Assembly (NCBI GenBank): GCA_030750975.1
Contig: JASMHC010000022.1
Location: 46,859 to 110,858, forward strand
Origin: Paracoccaceae bacterium
Lineage (GTDB): Bacteria > Pseudomonadota > Alphaproteobacteria > Rhodobacterales > Rhodobacteraceae
Length of the DNA: 64,000 bases
Reading direction: 5' to 3'
Below, piece after piece: positions 35,019 through 43,418 of the stretch; within the stretch, counting starts at the first letter, position 1, and every line of letters begins with the position of its first letter. Both the position numbers and the translations under genes were made by a program. The notes under the pieces are model-generated. The model saw only the letters and a list, made by a program, of their open reading frames with translations. It did not search any database and was not told where the DNA came from.

Positions 35019-36251
35019 TTGTTGGGTTCAGCACGTGGCTTAAACTCAAATTGTGTTGACCAAAGAACTTCCCTCGTTGGTTTGCCAGCCGCTGGTGTTG
35101 GTCTGTTGTCAGCTCTGGCGATGCTCCTGGATTTCTCCCCCGTAGGCATCGCCGCTCTGGTTCTTCTGTCGCAATTGGTTCGTGAACACCCATCCAAGGC
35201 AATGGCGGTTTGGGGTGCCGTCTATGTGCCGGTTACGGCGCTTTGGACGGTTCCGGCGCTAAGCGGTCCCATTGCTATGTTGGGGGCTATTGCGGGTTAC
35301 GCATTGTGTGGGGTCATATTCTATGGCGGATCTAGTGTTCTGGCATCGCGTGTGTTGTGCCGTTATCCCATTCTGATCCTCGGTTGCTCGCTAGGCCTTG
35401 CGGAAGCGACCTCTGCAGCTCTCGCTCTTGTCATGGCGCCCATTGGGCTTTTTGCGGTGCAAGGGTTCTTGGGCAGTCTAATTGCGGGTTTCAGCGTTGT
35501 CGGAGCGTCAGTGATCATTGGCGTTGTCGTTTCAATCGCGGGTGTGTTTTTGAGAAACCTCGCGCTTCCGATGACCATGGCGCTCGTTTACCTGCTTTGT
35601 CTTATACCCGGCCCTCATCTTCCCTCTTATGACGGACCTCCAGTGCATGGTATTTCCCACTCTCCAGACGCAGAATTGAAATGGACGTCTCACGCGCATG
35701 CAGCTGACAACTTTTCTCGTTTACAGAGCTTGTCAGAAGCAGTGGCTGGAAACGGCTTGATAGTCTGGCCGGAAGGCGCAGTTACCGAAACGTTTAGTCT
35801 CAAAAAGGCGGTTTCCAAGCTCGAACCGGATCACCTGCCCCTCCTGTTTGGCATGACGCGATATGCCAATACGCGCGCGCCAGACCTGCGTAATTCTGCG
35901 GTGCTGGTTACCAAGAACGGGGTGCAAGTTACTGATAAGAAGCGGCTTGTTCCGTTTTACGAAGGGGCCGTTCCATTCCTTTTTGAGACTGACTTGGAGC
36001 CAGGTACTCGCCGTGTTCTGGTCCTGCCCGATGGCACAAAAATACTGCCGTTGATTTGCTATGAAGTGTTCATGCCGCGCACATGGTTTTTGAAGAGATT
36101 GGACGCGGATCTTATCCTTGTTATGTCTGCTGAGACTGGGTTTCCGAGGGGGGTGAGCGCATCAATTATGAAAAGACATGTTAGAGCCCGCGAGTTGGAA
36201 ACTGGTGTGCGGGTTGTTTGGGTTAGTGATCGATCAAGCGAAACAGATTAA
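35019..36251 (+). CDS. traB: TraB-like conjugal transfer protein with Lnt/nitrilase domain
   Basis: The 410-residue membrane protein has about six N-terminal helices (to residue about 200) and a C-terminal carbon-nitrogen hydrolase domain like that of apolipoprotein N-acyltransferase. The catalytic triad positions are visible as WPEGA (Glu), DKKRLVPFYEG (Lys) and LICYEVF (Cys). Agrobacterium-type TraB proteins of conjugative plasmids have this architecture. The start is uncertain: the frame begins at a TTG (35019), and no strong ribosome-binding site is evident. It is divergent from traD, with the shared promoter block between. The symbol duplicates the unrelated F-type TraB at 59243. Confidence 0.75.
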   Translation: MLGSARGLNSNCVDQRTSLVGLPAAGVGLLSALAMLLDFSPVGIAALVLLSQLVREHPSKAMAVWGAVYVPVTALWTVPALSGPIAMLGAIAGYALCGVIFYGGSSVLASRVLCRYPILILGCSLGLAEATSAALALVMAPIGLFAVQGFLGSLIAGFSVVGASVIIGVVVSIAGVFLRNLALPMTMALVYLLCLIPGPHLPSYDGPPVHGISHSPDAELKWTSHAHAADNFSRLQSLSEAVAGNGLIVWPEGAVTETFSLKKAVSKLEPDHLPLLFGMTRYANTRAPDLRNSAVLVTKNGVQVTDKKRLVPFYEGAVPFLFETDLEPGTRRVLVLPDGTKILPLICYEVFMPRTWFLKRLDADLILVMSAETGFPRGVSASIMKRHVRARELETGVRVVWVSDRSSETD

Positions 36252-36276
36252 CCGCTGATTTGAAGGCACAGATTCA

Positions 36277-36280
36277 TTAG
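36277..36280. repeat. Target duplication, left copy (TTAG)
   Basis: TTAG immediately precedes the IS1182-like left end (CGTCCG) and is repeated at 37849-37852 after the right end (CGGACG). Confidence 0.6.
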
Positions 36281-37848
36281 CGTCCGTCGAGTCGGGTGAA
36301 TTTTGTTGAAAAACTCTTCATTGATCGCTGCCCTATTCGCTGATTCACTTCCCGTACTGGTAGGGGGATTGAGCGATGATGGGGCCAAAGCAAGAAGCAC
36401 AAGGCGCACTGTTTTATGAGTTCTCGCTGGAAGAGCATGTCCCGCAAGATCACCTGTTGCGTTCGATTGACCGTTTCGTCGATCTGAATGACATTCGCCA
36501 ATACTTGGCCGAGTTTTATAGCCACACAGGCCGTCCATCCATCGATCCTGAACTGCTGATCCGCATGCTATTGGTCGGGTATTGCTTCGGCATCCGGTCT
36601 GAGCGGCGGCTGTGCGAAGAGGTGCATCTAAATCTTGCATACCGCTGGTTTTGTCGCCTCGATTTGTCCGACCCAGTTCCGAACCATTCGACATTTTCTA
36701 AGAACCGGCACGGGCGCTTTCGTGAGAGCAAACTGCTGCGTCATCTGTTTGAGAAAACTGTCGCACGATGCATCTCGGATGGCTTGGTGAGCGGCCAGCG
36801 CCTTGCGGCTGACGCCAGCTTGATCGAAGCTGATGCGAACAAGCAAAACGCCACGCCAAAAGAAGATTGGGACCGCAGTGCCATTGATCCAAACGATGCG
36901 CCACGTGCCGTAAGGGAGTATCTGGATGTTTTAGACGATACGGCCTTCGGCGCAGCATCTGAAGTCGAGCCCAAGTTCACGTCCCATTCGGATCCCGCCA
37001 GCCAATGGACCGCAGCACGCAAAGGGCCAGCGTTTTTTAGCTATTCCACCAATTATCTGATTGATACCGATCACAGCGTAATCGTCGATGTAGAAGGTAC
37101 CAGATCAATCCGGCAGGCCGAAGTTGGTTCAGTGCGCACCATGTTGGACCGGATCAAAGAACGGCATGATATCGATCCAGAGCGGTTGATTGCGGACAGC
37201 GCTTACGGCTCTGGCCCGATGTTGGGATGGCTCGTCGATCGCGATATCAAACCTCACATTCCCGTGCTGGATAAAGCTGGCCGAACAGACGGCACATGGT
37301 CTCGAACCGACTTTGAATGGGACCCTGAGAACAACCAATATATCTGCCCGGAAGGTGAGCCGCTCAAACAGTTTCGCCGCAACTACTCCGATCCGAACCG
37401 TGGCCCCAGCGGTAAGGGTGTCGCCAAGTACCAAGCGCTAAAACACACCTGCCAAGCCTGCCCATCAAAAATGAAATGCTGCCCGAAAGCAGATGCGCGC
37501 AAGATCACCCGCGAAGAACATGAAGACGCCCGTCAGGTGGCACGCGACATTGCCAAGACCAAACAATATGCGATCTCAATGAGGTTACGAAAGAAGGTCG
37601 AGATGCTCTTCGCCCACCTCAAGCGAATTCTCGGGCTGGGGCGATTACGATTACGAGGCCCATGCGGCGCAAATGACGAATTCCTCCTCGCCGCAACCGC
37701 CCAAAACCTCAGAAAACTGGCCAAAACCTTTCCTGCACCGCAGCAAGTGCGCAAAGCCTGAAAAGAAAGGCGCTTGCGTTCTATTGAGATCGCAACTTTC
37801 TGCTCTAGCAACAAAGAGTTTTTCCACAGAATCGGTGGAAACCGGACG
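36281..37848 (+). mobile_element. IS1182-family insertion sequence
   Basis: The element is 1568 bases. The ends are CGTCCG and CGGACG, with a second inverted match further in around AAAAACTCTT (left, about 36309-36318) and AAGAGTTTTT (right, about 37814-37823). A 4-base TTAG duplication flanks it. It lies between the traB-like gene and the CBASS island. Confidence 0.78.
36376..37761 (+). CDS. IS1182-family transposase
   Basis: This intact 461-residue DDE transposase has the N-terminal domain SLEEHVPQDHLLRSIDRFVDL, the first catalytic region AADASLIEADANK, the second around RLIADSAYGSGPM, a Cys-rich CQACPSKMKCCPK insertion and the C-terminal YAISMRLRKKVEMLFAHLKRILGLGRLRLRG block with the catalytic Glu. 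An ATG with a nearby purine stretch follows the left end by 95 bases. Confidence 0.9.
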   Translation: MMGPKQEAQGALFYEFSLEEHVPQDHLLRSIDRFVDLNDIRQYLAEFYSHTGRPSIDPELLIRMLLVGYCFGIRSERRLCEEVHLNLAYRWFCRLDLSDPVPNHSTFSKNRHGRFRESKLLRHLFEKTVARCISDGLVSGQRLAADASLIEADANKQNATPKEDWDRSAIDPNDAPRAVREYLDVLDDTAFGAASEVEPKFTSHSDPASQWTAARKGPAFFSYSTNYLIDTDHSVIVDVEGTRSIRQAEVGSVRTMLDRIKERHDIDPERLIADSAYGSGPMLGWLVDRDIKPHIPVLDKAGRTDGTWSRTDFEWDPENNQYICPEGEPLKQFRRNYSDPNRGPSGKGVAKYQALKHTCQACPSKMKCCPKADARKITREEHEDARQVARDIAKTKQYAISMRLRKKVEMLFAHLKRILGLGRLRLRGPCGANDEFLLAATAQNLRKLAKTFPAPQQVRKA

Positions 37849-37852
37849 TTAG
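37849..37852. repeat. Target duplication, right copy (TTAG)
   Basis: Matches 36277-36280 and marks the right boundary of the IS1182-like element. Confidence 0.6.
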
Positions 37853-37912
37853 CTGCGTAAGCACAAGGCACATTTTCTGCCACGAAAAGCCGGCATTTGT
37901 GATTTGGGCTAA

Positions 37913-38644
37913 CTACTTGGTGGATCTTCTCATTGTGATTAGCCCAGCGGCGTTCAAGCCGAGGTTCCAAGACCGGTTTTGCCAGTACTGCCCCTTCAGT
38001 TCGGTCGCATCCTCGTTCACATTGAGTACAGCAGACCCGTAAAACTTGGGTTGGTCGGTTACCGCAAGGGGACGAGAATTATCTTGCTTATTAGTCTGCT
38101 CGTAAACCCATGCAACCGATCTGTTCCCGTTCTCTGATTTGAAAAACTCCACGGAAATGGTTTCGGAACTCAGCAAAGGCGTTTTTTCGTTGGGTAGGAA
38201 GGCCACGTCGGTCCGAAACCACGTCTGTTTGATTTTCACATCAAATCTCGCCTCTAGGAGATTGGGCCGTTCGTCTTTAAAAGGATCAAATGTGATTTTG
38301 TCACTAGCGGCGGCGGTTTTCAGACGCTCCACAATCGGCCAGTTGGAGTGGATCGTCACAACCCACTCGCCGTTCAGGTCAGGAAAGTAGCGATTTGCTA
38401 ACCATGGCCCGGCCAAAGGTAGCTTCCAAAGTAGGCGCCAGCCTGGAGCGACGATGAATAGCGCAATACTTCCCCAGATGATGCTCGCGACAACTCTAGA
38501 AGTCAGAAATTTCGCAAATGGCGATCCCAGAACAGGCACGTTGGCGGCAAGCCATGTTTCAATCCAGCCAACGGCAAGAGGCGAGGCCAGCGCCAAATAA
38601 ACCGCCAAGGTGACCCAGAACGAAAGGGAAACAAATTTTGCCAT
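37913..38644 (-). CDS. cap15: Cap15-like CBASS effector (two-TM, beta-rich)
   Basis: The 243-residue protein has two N-terminal membrane helices (residues about 5-25 and 45-65), a LPLAGPWLANRYFPDLNGEW junction and a beta-rich soluble domain, the arrangement of SMODS-associated 2TM-beta (Cap15-type) effectors. These bind a cyclic nucleotide signal and damage the inner membrane during phage infection. It is transcribed away from the CD-NTase gene, whereas effectors usually lie in the same operon. The ATG at 38644 is preferred to a TTG at 38653. Identification rests on architecture and neighbours. Confidence 0.7.
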   Translation of the reverse strand: MAKFVSLSFWVTLAVYLALASPLAVGWIETWLAANVPVLGSPFAKFLTSRVVASIIWGSIALFIVAPGWRLLWKLPLAGPWLANRYFPDLNGEWVVTIHSNWPIVERLKTAAASDKITFDPFKDERPNLLEARFDVKIKQTWFRTDVAFLPNEKTPLLSSETISVEFFKSENGNRSVAWVYEQTNKQDNSRPLAVTDQPKFYGSAVLNVNEDATELKGQYWQNRSWNLGLNAAGLITMRRSTK

Positions 38645-38675
38645 TATACTCAACCTCTGGTATTGAAGACTCAGC

Positions 38676-38695
38676 TATATACCCCCAAGTATATG
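38676..38695. promoter_or_regulatory. Palindrome between effector and CD-NTase genes
   Basis: ATATAC (38677-38682) and GTATAT (38689-38694) form a 6-base inverted repeat with a 6-base spacer, centred in the 99-base divergent gap. It could be an operator or overlapping -10 elements. Confidence 0.4.
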
Positions 38696-38743
38696 GAGAA
38701 GTAGCGTAGCCACCACAATATTAAGACGATTAGGGACAGATTT

Positions 38744-39988
38744 ATGCCGATTAACGCACACAAAGCCTTCGTGTCCCGGCCCTCGGGTTACAAGTTCGCA
38801 TTGAACCTTTCGGAGAAGCAGGAAGAGACACTGCGGAACGCTCGGGATGACATTCGCAGTGAAATTTCCTCGCAGTTTGGGTCATTTGCGAAGGCTCTGG
38901 GTGATCAGGTTCTTTTCGAAGATCAAGCGCCAGTACTTGTGCGTAGTTACCAGACGCCGAAGTTCAAGATGCAGGGCAGCTTCTCATACCACACATGCAA
39001 CCAACCTGCGCATGTGCCGCCTCAGGAGATTGACTTGGACGATGGGCTATTCATGCCCGTTTCCTATTTTCAAAAGGGCGGAGACAGATACCCTGTGATC
39101 CAAGGCGCAGCCTACTTTTCCATTATCGAGCGCATCCTAGCGCCACTTTGCGACAAGAAGGGTTGGCAACTCGTAACGGACAAGCCTTCGTGCATCCGAG
39201 TCAAGATTGACAACACCATGCACACCGACCTCGCACTTTACTCGGTGCCGGATACTGATTTTCAGCGCATCGTGAAAGATGCCCAAAGTCGTGGTGTAGA
39301 CTTCACAGGCGAACTGATGATGGAAGATACCGCGTATCGAATGTTGTCTCACGACGAGATGATGCTCGCGCACCGCAACGAGGGTTGGATGAAATCCGAC
39401 CCGCGAAAACTCGAAGATTGGTTTGTCGATGCCGTGAAAAAATACGGCGAGCAGGTCCGAACCGTCAGCCGCTATCTAAAGGGCTGGAAAGACTTCCAAT
39501 GGCCTGAAGGAAGGTTGGCATCGATTGCACTCATGGCCGCAGTCGTTTCGGTCTTTGAGAAGGCGTCGGCAGCAATTGCCAGCGATAGGGACGATCTGGC
39601 ATTGTTGCGAGTCGCGGAAGACTTGCCCGACTTTCTCGCCAATGACATTCCAAACCCTGTCGTAGAAGGCGCGCGGTTGGATCAGGGTTGGTCACCTGAG
39701 GAACGCAGCGATTTCGTTGCGAAGGCCAGAGTGCTTGCTGAGCGTCTGAAAGACGCGCTGACACAGACGTCAGACCGCACGGCAGCTTTCGAAGCCCTAC
39801 AAAACCAATTTGGCGGGCGTATCCCAGACGATCTTACCCTCTATGTGCCCGACGCTGATCTTGAGACAAAGGCAAGCGAGTTGGCTGCACCCGCTGCGCT
39901 TACTGTGGGGATGGTGGACAAGGTCGACGCAGAGCAAAGCAATGACCTCGCCGCTGTGAACAAGCAGGGCGGAGGCCGCTACGGGTAA
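38744..39988 (+). CDS. CBASS CD-NTase (DncV-like cyclic oligonucleotide synthase)
   Basis: The 414-residue nucleotidyltransferase has the CD-NTase core: QGSF at residues 77-80 (helix cap), the metal-binding EIDLDDG (D97, D99) and a third acidic residue at HTDLALY (D162). It should make a cyclic di- or trinucleotide when phage infection is sensed. The C-terminus ends in KQGGGRYG, consistent with conjugation by the adjacent Cap2 at the terminal residue, as known for type II CBASS. AGGGA precedes the ATG. The clade and product cannot be assigned by eye; the DLDD pattern is DncV-like. Confidence 0.9.
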   Translation: MPINAHKAFVSRPSGYKFALNLSEKQEETLRNARDDIRSEISSQFGSFAKALGDQVLFEDQAPVLVRSYQTPKFKMQGSFSYHTCNQPAHVPPQEIDLDDGLFMPVSYFQKGGDRYPVIQGAAYFSIIERILAPLCDKKGWQLVTDKPSCIRVKIDNTMHTDLALYSVPDTDFQRIVKDAQSRGVDFTGELMMEDTAYRMLSHDEMMLAHRNEGWMKSDPRKLEDWFVDAVKKYGEQVRTVSRYLKGWKDFQWPEGRLASIALMAAVVSVFEKASAAIASDRDDLALLRVAEDLPDFLANDIPNPVVEGARLDQGWSPEERSDFVAKARVLAERLKDALTQTSDRTAAFEALQNQFGGRIPDDLTLYVPDADLETKASELAAPAALTVGMVDKVDAEQSNDLAAVNKQGGGRYG

Positions 39989-39994
39989 TCGGCA

Positions 39995-41788
39995 TTGACT
40001 GGGCCGCCTGAACCTACCGACCTCATGATAGCTGAGTTATCCCGGTGGGTGCTCGCTAAATGTCCGAATACGCGAGACCTCACGCGGGATGAATTGTCTC
40101 GATACGAGGCCAAAGACCCACTCCATGGATGGGTTGTCCCGTTTGAGTGCAAAACTGACCGCTTTGATCTGCAAGTGGTGCTCTTGCAGGATTTCCCGTG
40201 GGCAAAGCCACGTGTGTACTGCACTGAAAAATTTCAATTTATGCAGTTTCCGCACGTCGAAAAAGATGGTGCATTTTGCCTTTATCCACCGGGGACAGAG
40301 CATAATCCTTTGAATCCCAAAGGGTTAATATGGGACGCTATCAAAGAAGCGACTCGATTGATCGTCGCTTCATACGACGACGCGTTTATCAATGATTTCG
40401 CGGACGAGTTTGATTCTTACTGGAGCAAAACAGAGGGGGGCAAAAACATCGTCAGCCTGCTGCCGCCCGGCGGTGCCTCTCGTAGAGTATCCCTGTGGCG
40501 CAGCACAGTGGACTACTATCTAGCGGATGACGACGCGGCTTTGGAGAATTGGCTTCGCAACCGATTTCCGGGGAACAAGAAGGACTACAGTTTTTCCACC
40601 GCAACGCATATCGTCCTCAAAAGGCCTATTCTGCCTTCGGAATACCCGAAATCGGGTGCGGCGATTCTACGCTTTTTGCGGGAGCTGGCACCTGACTCCA
40701 TGGAACTGCTGGCAGATGCAGCCGAAACCGCCGATGACAGGTTTACTGTTTCCTTCGAGGGGCGCACGGACGATGGGCCGGTGTTTTTCGCCATCGAGGT
40801 TATGCCTCCCATAAAACAGGGCATGAAAGCCGGGCGACGCCCAGACATGGTGCAGAAGGGCTTTCGGCCTGGAAAGGTGCCGATCCCTATCCGAATGCAG
40901 CGGCTGTTCGGGGGGAACAAGGTCGAGCGCCACGAGAGTGTGCGCGCGGACCCATCGTGGATACACGGGCGTGATACCCCTACAGTTGCCTCATTGTTTG
41001 ACAAGCATGTTCTGATGATCGGCGCGGGGTCATTGGGAAGCGAGGTTGCTCTTCTGCTGGCCAAGACGGGCGTTGGCTCGATCACACTGGTGGACCAAGA
41101 ACGCTTGGACTATCCCAATGTCGGCCGTCACGTGCTTGGGGTCGCGGACGTCGGAAAATCCAAAGCGAAGTCGCTCGCAGAAAAACTGGCTGGTAGCTTC
41201 CCGCATATGCGCTCGATCAAGTACTTTGCCGAGGACTGGCAATCCCTCTTTGGCAAACGTCCTGAGGTTTTCCACAACACCGATTTGATCGTGTCTACAG
41301 TCGGCAGTTGGGTGGCTGAAGGCAGGCTCAACCAGGAGGCTAAGAAAGCAGCGGATTTTCCCCCTGTGATCTATGGGTGGGCAGAGCCTTTTTCAGTTGC
41401 AGGGCATGCCGTATTGATCGGCTCCAACGGCCCATGTTTTGCCTGCGGAATGGACCATCTCGGCAAAGCACTACAAACAGTCTGTGAGTGGGACACCGAG
41501 ACGACGCGCAAACAGCCCCATTGTGGAGCCAGTTTTCAACCATATGGGCCGGTATCGTTGTCAGGCGTAGCGGCTTTGGTGGCGAAGACCACAACGAAAG
41601 CACTGCTTGGTGAGGTTCACCCAGGCACTGAGACGGTTTACTGGGCGTCGAAAGAAGAAATAGCCGAGCAAGGTGGGTGCTTCACCTCGGACTTCTTGAA
41701 TTGCTTTTCCGACGTTCCTGAGTTCGGCGGAACGAGGAAATTTGAGTGGAGGCAAAAGGAGGATTGTGCTTTTTGCACAGGAGCATGA
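39995..41788 (+). CDS. cap2: CBASS Cap2, fused E2-E1 ubiquitin-transferase-like protein
   Basis: The 597-residue protein has an N-terminal E2-like domain with probable catalytic Cys95 (DGAFCLYPPG) and a C-terminal E1/ThiF domain with the nucleotide loop MIGAGSLGSE (341-350), followed by the Asp-bearing ITLVDQE. HCGASFQPYG carries the probable E1 Cys510, and zinc-type CFACG and CAFC pairs are present. Cap2 primes the CD-NTase by attaching its C-terminus to a target. The start is a TTG 7 bases after the CD-NTase stop; an ATG at 40025 is an alternative. Confidence 0.92.
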   Translation: MTGPPEPTDLMIAELSRWVLAKCPNTRDLTRDELSRYEAKDPLHGWVVPFECKTDRFDLQVVLLQDFPWAKPRVYCTEKFQFMQFPHVEKDGAFCLYPPGTEHNPLNPKGLIWDAIKEATRLIVASYDDAFINDFADEFDSYWSKTEGGKNIVSLLPPGGASRRVSLWRSTVDYYLADDDAALENWLRNRFPGNKKDYSFSTATHIVLKRPILPSEYPKSGAAILRFLRELAPDSMELLADAAETADDRFTVSFEGRTDDGPVFFAIEVMPPIKQGMKAGRRPDMVQKGFRPGKVPIPIRMQRLFGGNKVERHESVRADPSWIHGRDTPTVASLFDKHVLMIGAGSLGSEVALLLAKTGVGSITLVDQERLDYPNVGRHVLGVADVGKSKAKSLAEKLAGSFPHMRSIKYFAEDWQSLFGKRPEVFHNTDLIVSTVGSWVAEGRLNQEAKKAADFPPVIYGWAEPFSVAGHAVLIGSNGPCFACGMDHLGKALQTVCEWDTETTRKQPHCGASFQPYGPVSLSGVAALVAKTTTKALLGEVHPGTETVYWASKEEIAEQGGCFTSDFLNCFSDVPEFGGTRKFEWRQKEDCAFCTGA

Positions 41789-42264
41789 GTATACGCTACC
41801 CCATTGGAGAAAGCGGGCAAGTTCTGACTCTAGAACAAAATATTCTCGATCACTTTGCTAAATGGCGACAGTCGGATCCGAAAATGCCTGAAGCTGGAGG
41901 GCAGCTATTTGGTGTGGTTCAAGGTCAATCTGTAAAGCTTATGCGTGCGACCGGTCCAAGAAATTCTGATCGACGTGGAAGGTTCTTTTTTATCGCTGAT
42001 CGTTTTGCGGAACGCCGAGAAATCAGCACGCTTCATAAGTCCGGGTTGCACTTCCTCGGGGATTGGCACACGCACCCTGAAGCAGTTCCAGCCCCGTCTG
42101 GCACCGACCTCTCATCAATGGCCGACCTTTTCGTTCGTTCAAAGCATGATTTGAATGCATTCTTAATGGTGATCGTCGGCACAGCAGAGTTTCCAAAGGG
42201 ATTGCATGTGTCACTTCATGAGACCAATGCATGGTCTGCCTTGAACGCACAGCGCGAACCCTAG
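41785..42264 (+). CDS. cap3: CBASS Cap3, JAMM isopeptidase
   Basis: The 159-residue JAB/MPN metalloprotease has the expected zinc site: E36 in PEAGGQLFG, and WHTHPEAVPAPSGTD giving H95, H97, S105 and D108. Cap3 removes conjugated CD-NTase and so opposes Cap2. The ATG overlaps the cap2 stop (ATGA). It closes the CD-NTase-cap2-cap3 operon. Confidence 0.92.
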   Translation: MSIRYPIGESGQVLTLEQNILDHFAKWRQSDPKMPEAGGQLFGVVQGQSVKLMRATGPRNSDRRGRFFFIADRFAERREISTLHKSGLHFLGDWHTHPEAVPAPSGTDLSSMADLFVRSKHDLNAFLMVIVGTAEFPKGLHVSLHETNAWSALNAQREP

Positions 42265-42575
42265 CACTCCACTCGACTTAGTGGGTGCAGCAAAAGTCCG
42301 GTTTGGCAGACCGCAACGCAGCATGTCGAGACCAGGTCGAGTGACCGCAACGGGCCGTTTCTTCGATTAAAGCTGAAGAGGCCTGCATAGACATGTCTAT
42401 CAGTTCTGTTTGATGTCTAAGCCTTGGACATTTGGTCAAAGGGCTGGTGAGTTGGAAGATTACTGCGGCGCAGAACATTGAGTTTAAACAATTTTGTAAA
42501 CTTTAGGGTTCCAAAAAGTAGAAATCCTAAAGTGATTTCTTGCCCACTCCTTGCGTTTGCGCTATTTTGTAAACC
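42265..42575. other. Intergenic region between CBASS and AbiE
   Basis: About 310 bases without a gene. The right part carries an inverted repeat (42501-42532) and two copies of ATTTTGTAAAC (42491-42501 and 42563-42573) just before the AbiEi start; both are likely parts of the AbiE control region. Confidence 0.55.
42501..42532. promoter_or_regulatory. Putative AbiEi operator
   Basis: CTTTAGG (42501-42507) and CCTAAAG (42526-42532) form a perfect inverted repeat with 18 bases between. AbiEi-type antitoxins are known to bind inverted repeats in their own promoter. The direct repeat ATTTTGTAAAC nearby may be the -10 region or a further site. Confidence 0.5.
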
Positions 42576-43418
42576 ATGGAGTTACAAAAAGAGAAAAACC
42601 TAAGGAACTTGCTTGAAACCGTCCCGCACGGTTTCTTCGTCGATTCCAAATGGCTCAATTTACAAGGGATATCACGGCAGCTCGCAACAAAATACCTGAA
42701 GAGCGGCTGGCTGAACCGTAAAGCGCATGGGCTTTACCGGCGGCCTGTCAAGTCATTGACTGAGAGCGCTGTTGAAACACCCGACTGGGAAATTCTGGTT
42801 CTCTCAATGCAGGTCTTGATGCAGTACGAGATTCATGTTGGCGGCACTACGGCGCTCCGGCGTCGCGGCCATGGTCACTATGTTACAATGGGTGCAGATG
42901 AACGGGTCTTTCTTTACGGAGATAAGATGCCGGGATGGCTCAAGTCCGTTCAAACCAATGCGAAATTTGAACTGCGCAACCGCAAGCTCTTCTCCAAACT
43001 TGATGTCGGTCTAGATGCTGGGATGAAACCAAACGACGGTCCCCATGCCCAACCGCCGTGGCGCTGGTCACTTACCATGTCTTCACCTGAAAGGGCGTTA
43101 CTGGAAGCACTGAACGAGCTACCGATCAAAGAGAGCTTTCACAACATCGACATGATGTTCCAGGGACTGGTGAATTTGCGCCCACGTTGCATGATAGCGG
43201 CTTTGGAAGCCTGCAACAGCATACAGGTCAAACGGTTGTTCTTCGTCTTTGCTGACAGACATGACCATGCGTGGCGAAAACATATCGACGAAACCTCGAT
43301 CAATCTCGGCTCGGGGGATCGCTCATTTACAAAGGGTGGCAAACTGCACCCGAAATACCGGATCACTGTCCCTCCAGAGTTCCTTCCAGTGAGTAAAGAG
43401 GAACAAAATGGACAGTAA
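42576..43418 (+). CDS. abiEi: AbiEi-family antitoxin
   Basis: This 280-residue type IV antitoxin-like protein has an N-terminal winged-helix region (WLNLQGISRQLATKYLKSGWLNRKAHGLYRR), then the AbiEi body (VGGTTALRRRGHGHYV, SSPERALLEALNELP). AbiEi represses its own operon and counteracts AbiEii. The ATG lies directly after a putative -10 (TATTTT) with no ribosome-binding site, so a leaderless or very short-leader mRNA is possible. It overlaps the toxin gene by 11 bases. Confidence 0.88.
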   Translation: MELQKEKNLRNLLETVPHGFFVDSKWLNLQGISRQLATKYLKSGWLNRKAHGLYRRPVKSLTESAVETPDWEILVLSMQVLMQYEIHVGGTTALRRRGHGHYVTMGADERVFLYGDKMPGWLKSVQTNAKFELRNRKLFSKLDVGLDAGMKPNDGPHAQPPWRWSLTMSSPERALLEALNELPIKESFHNIDMMFQGLVNLRPRCMIAALEACNSIQVKRLFFVFADRHDHAWRKHIDETSINLGSGDRSFTKGGKLHPKYRITVPPEFLPVSKEEQNGQ

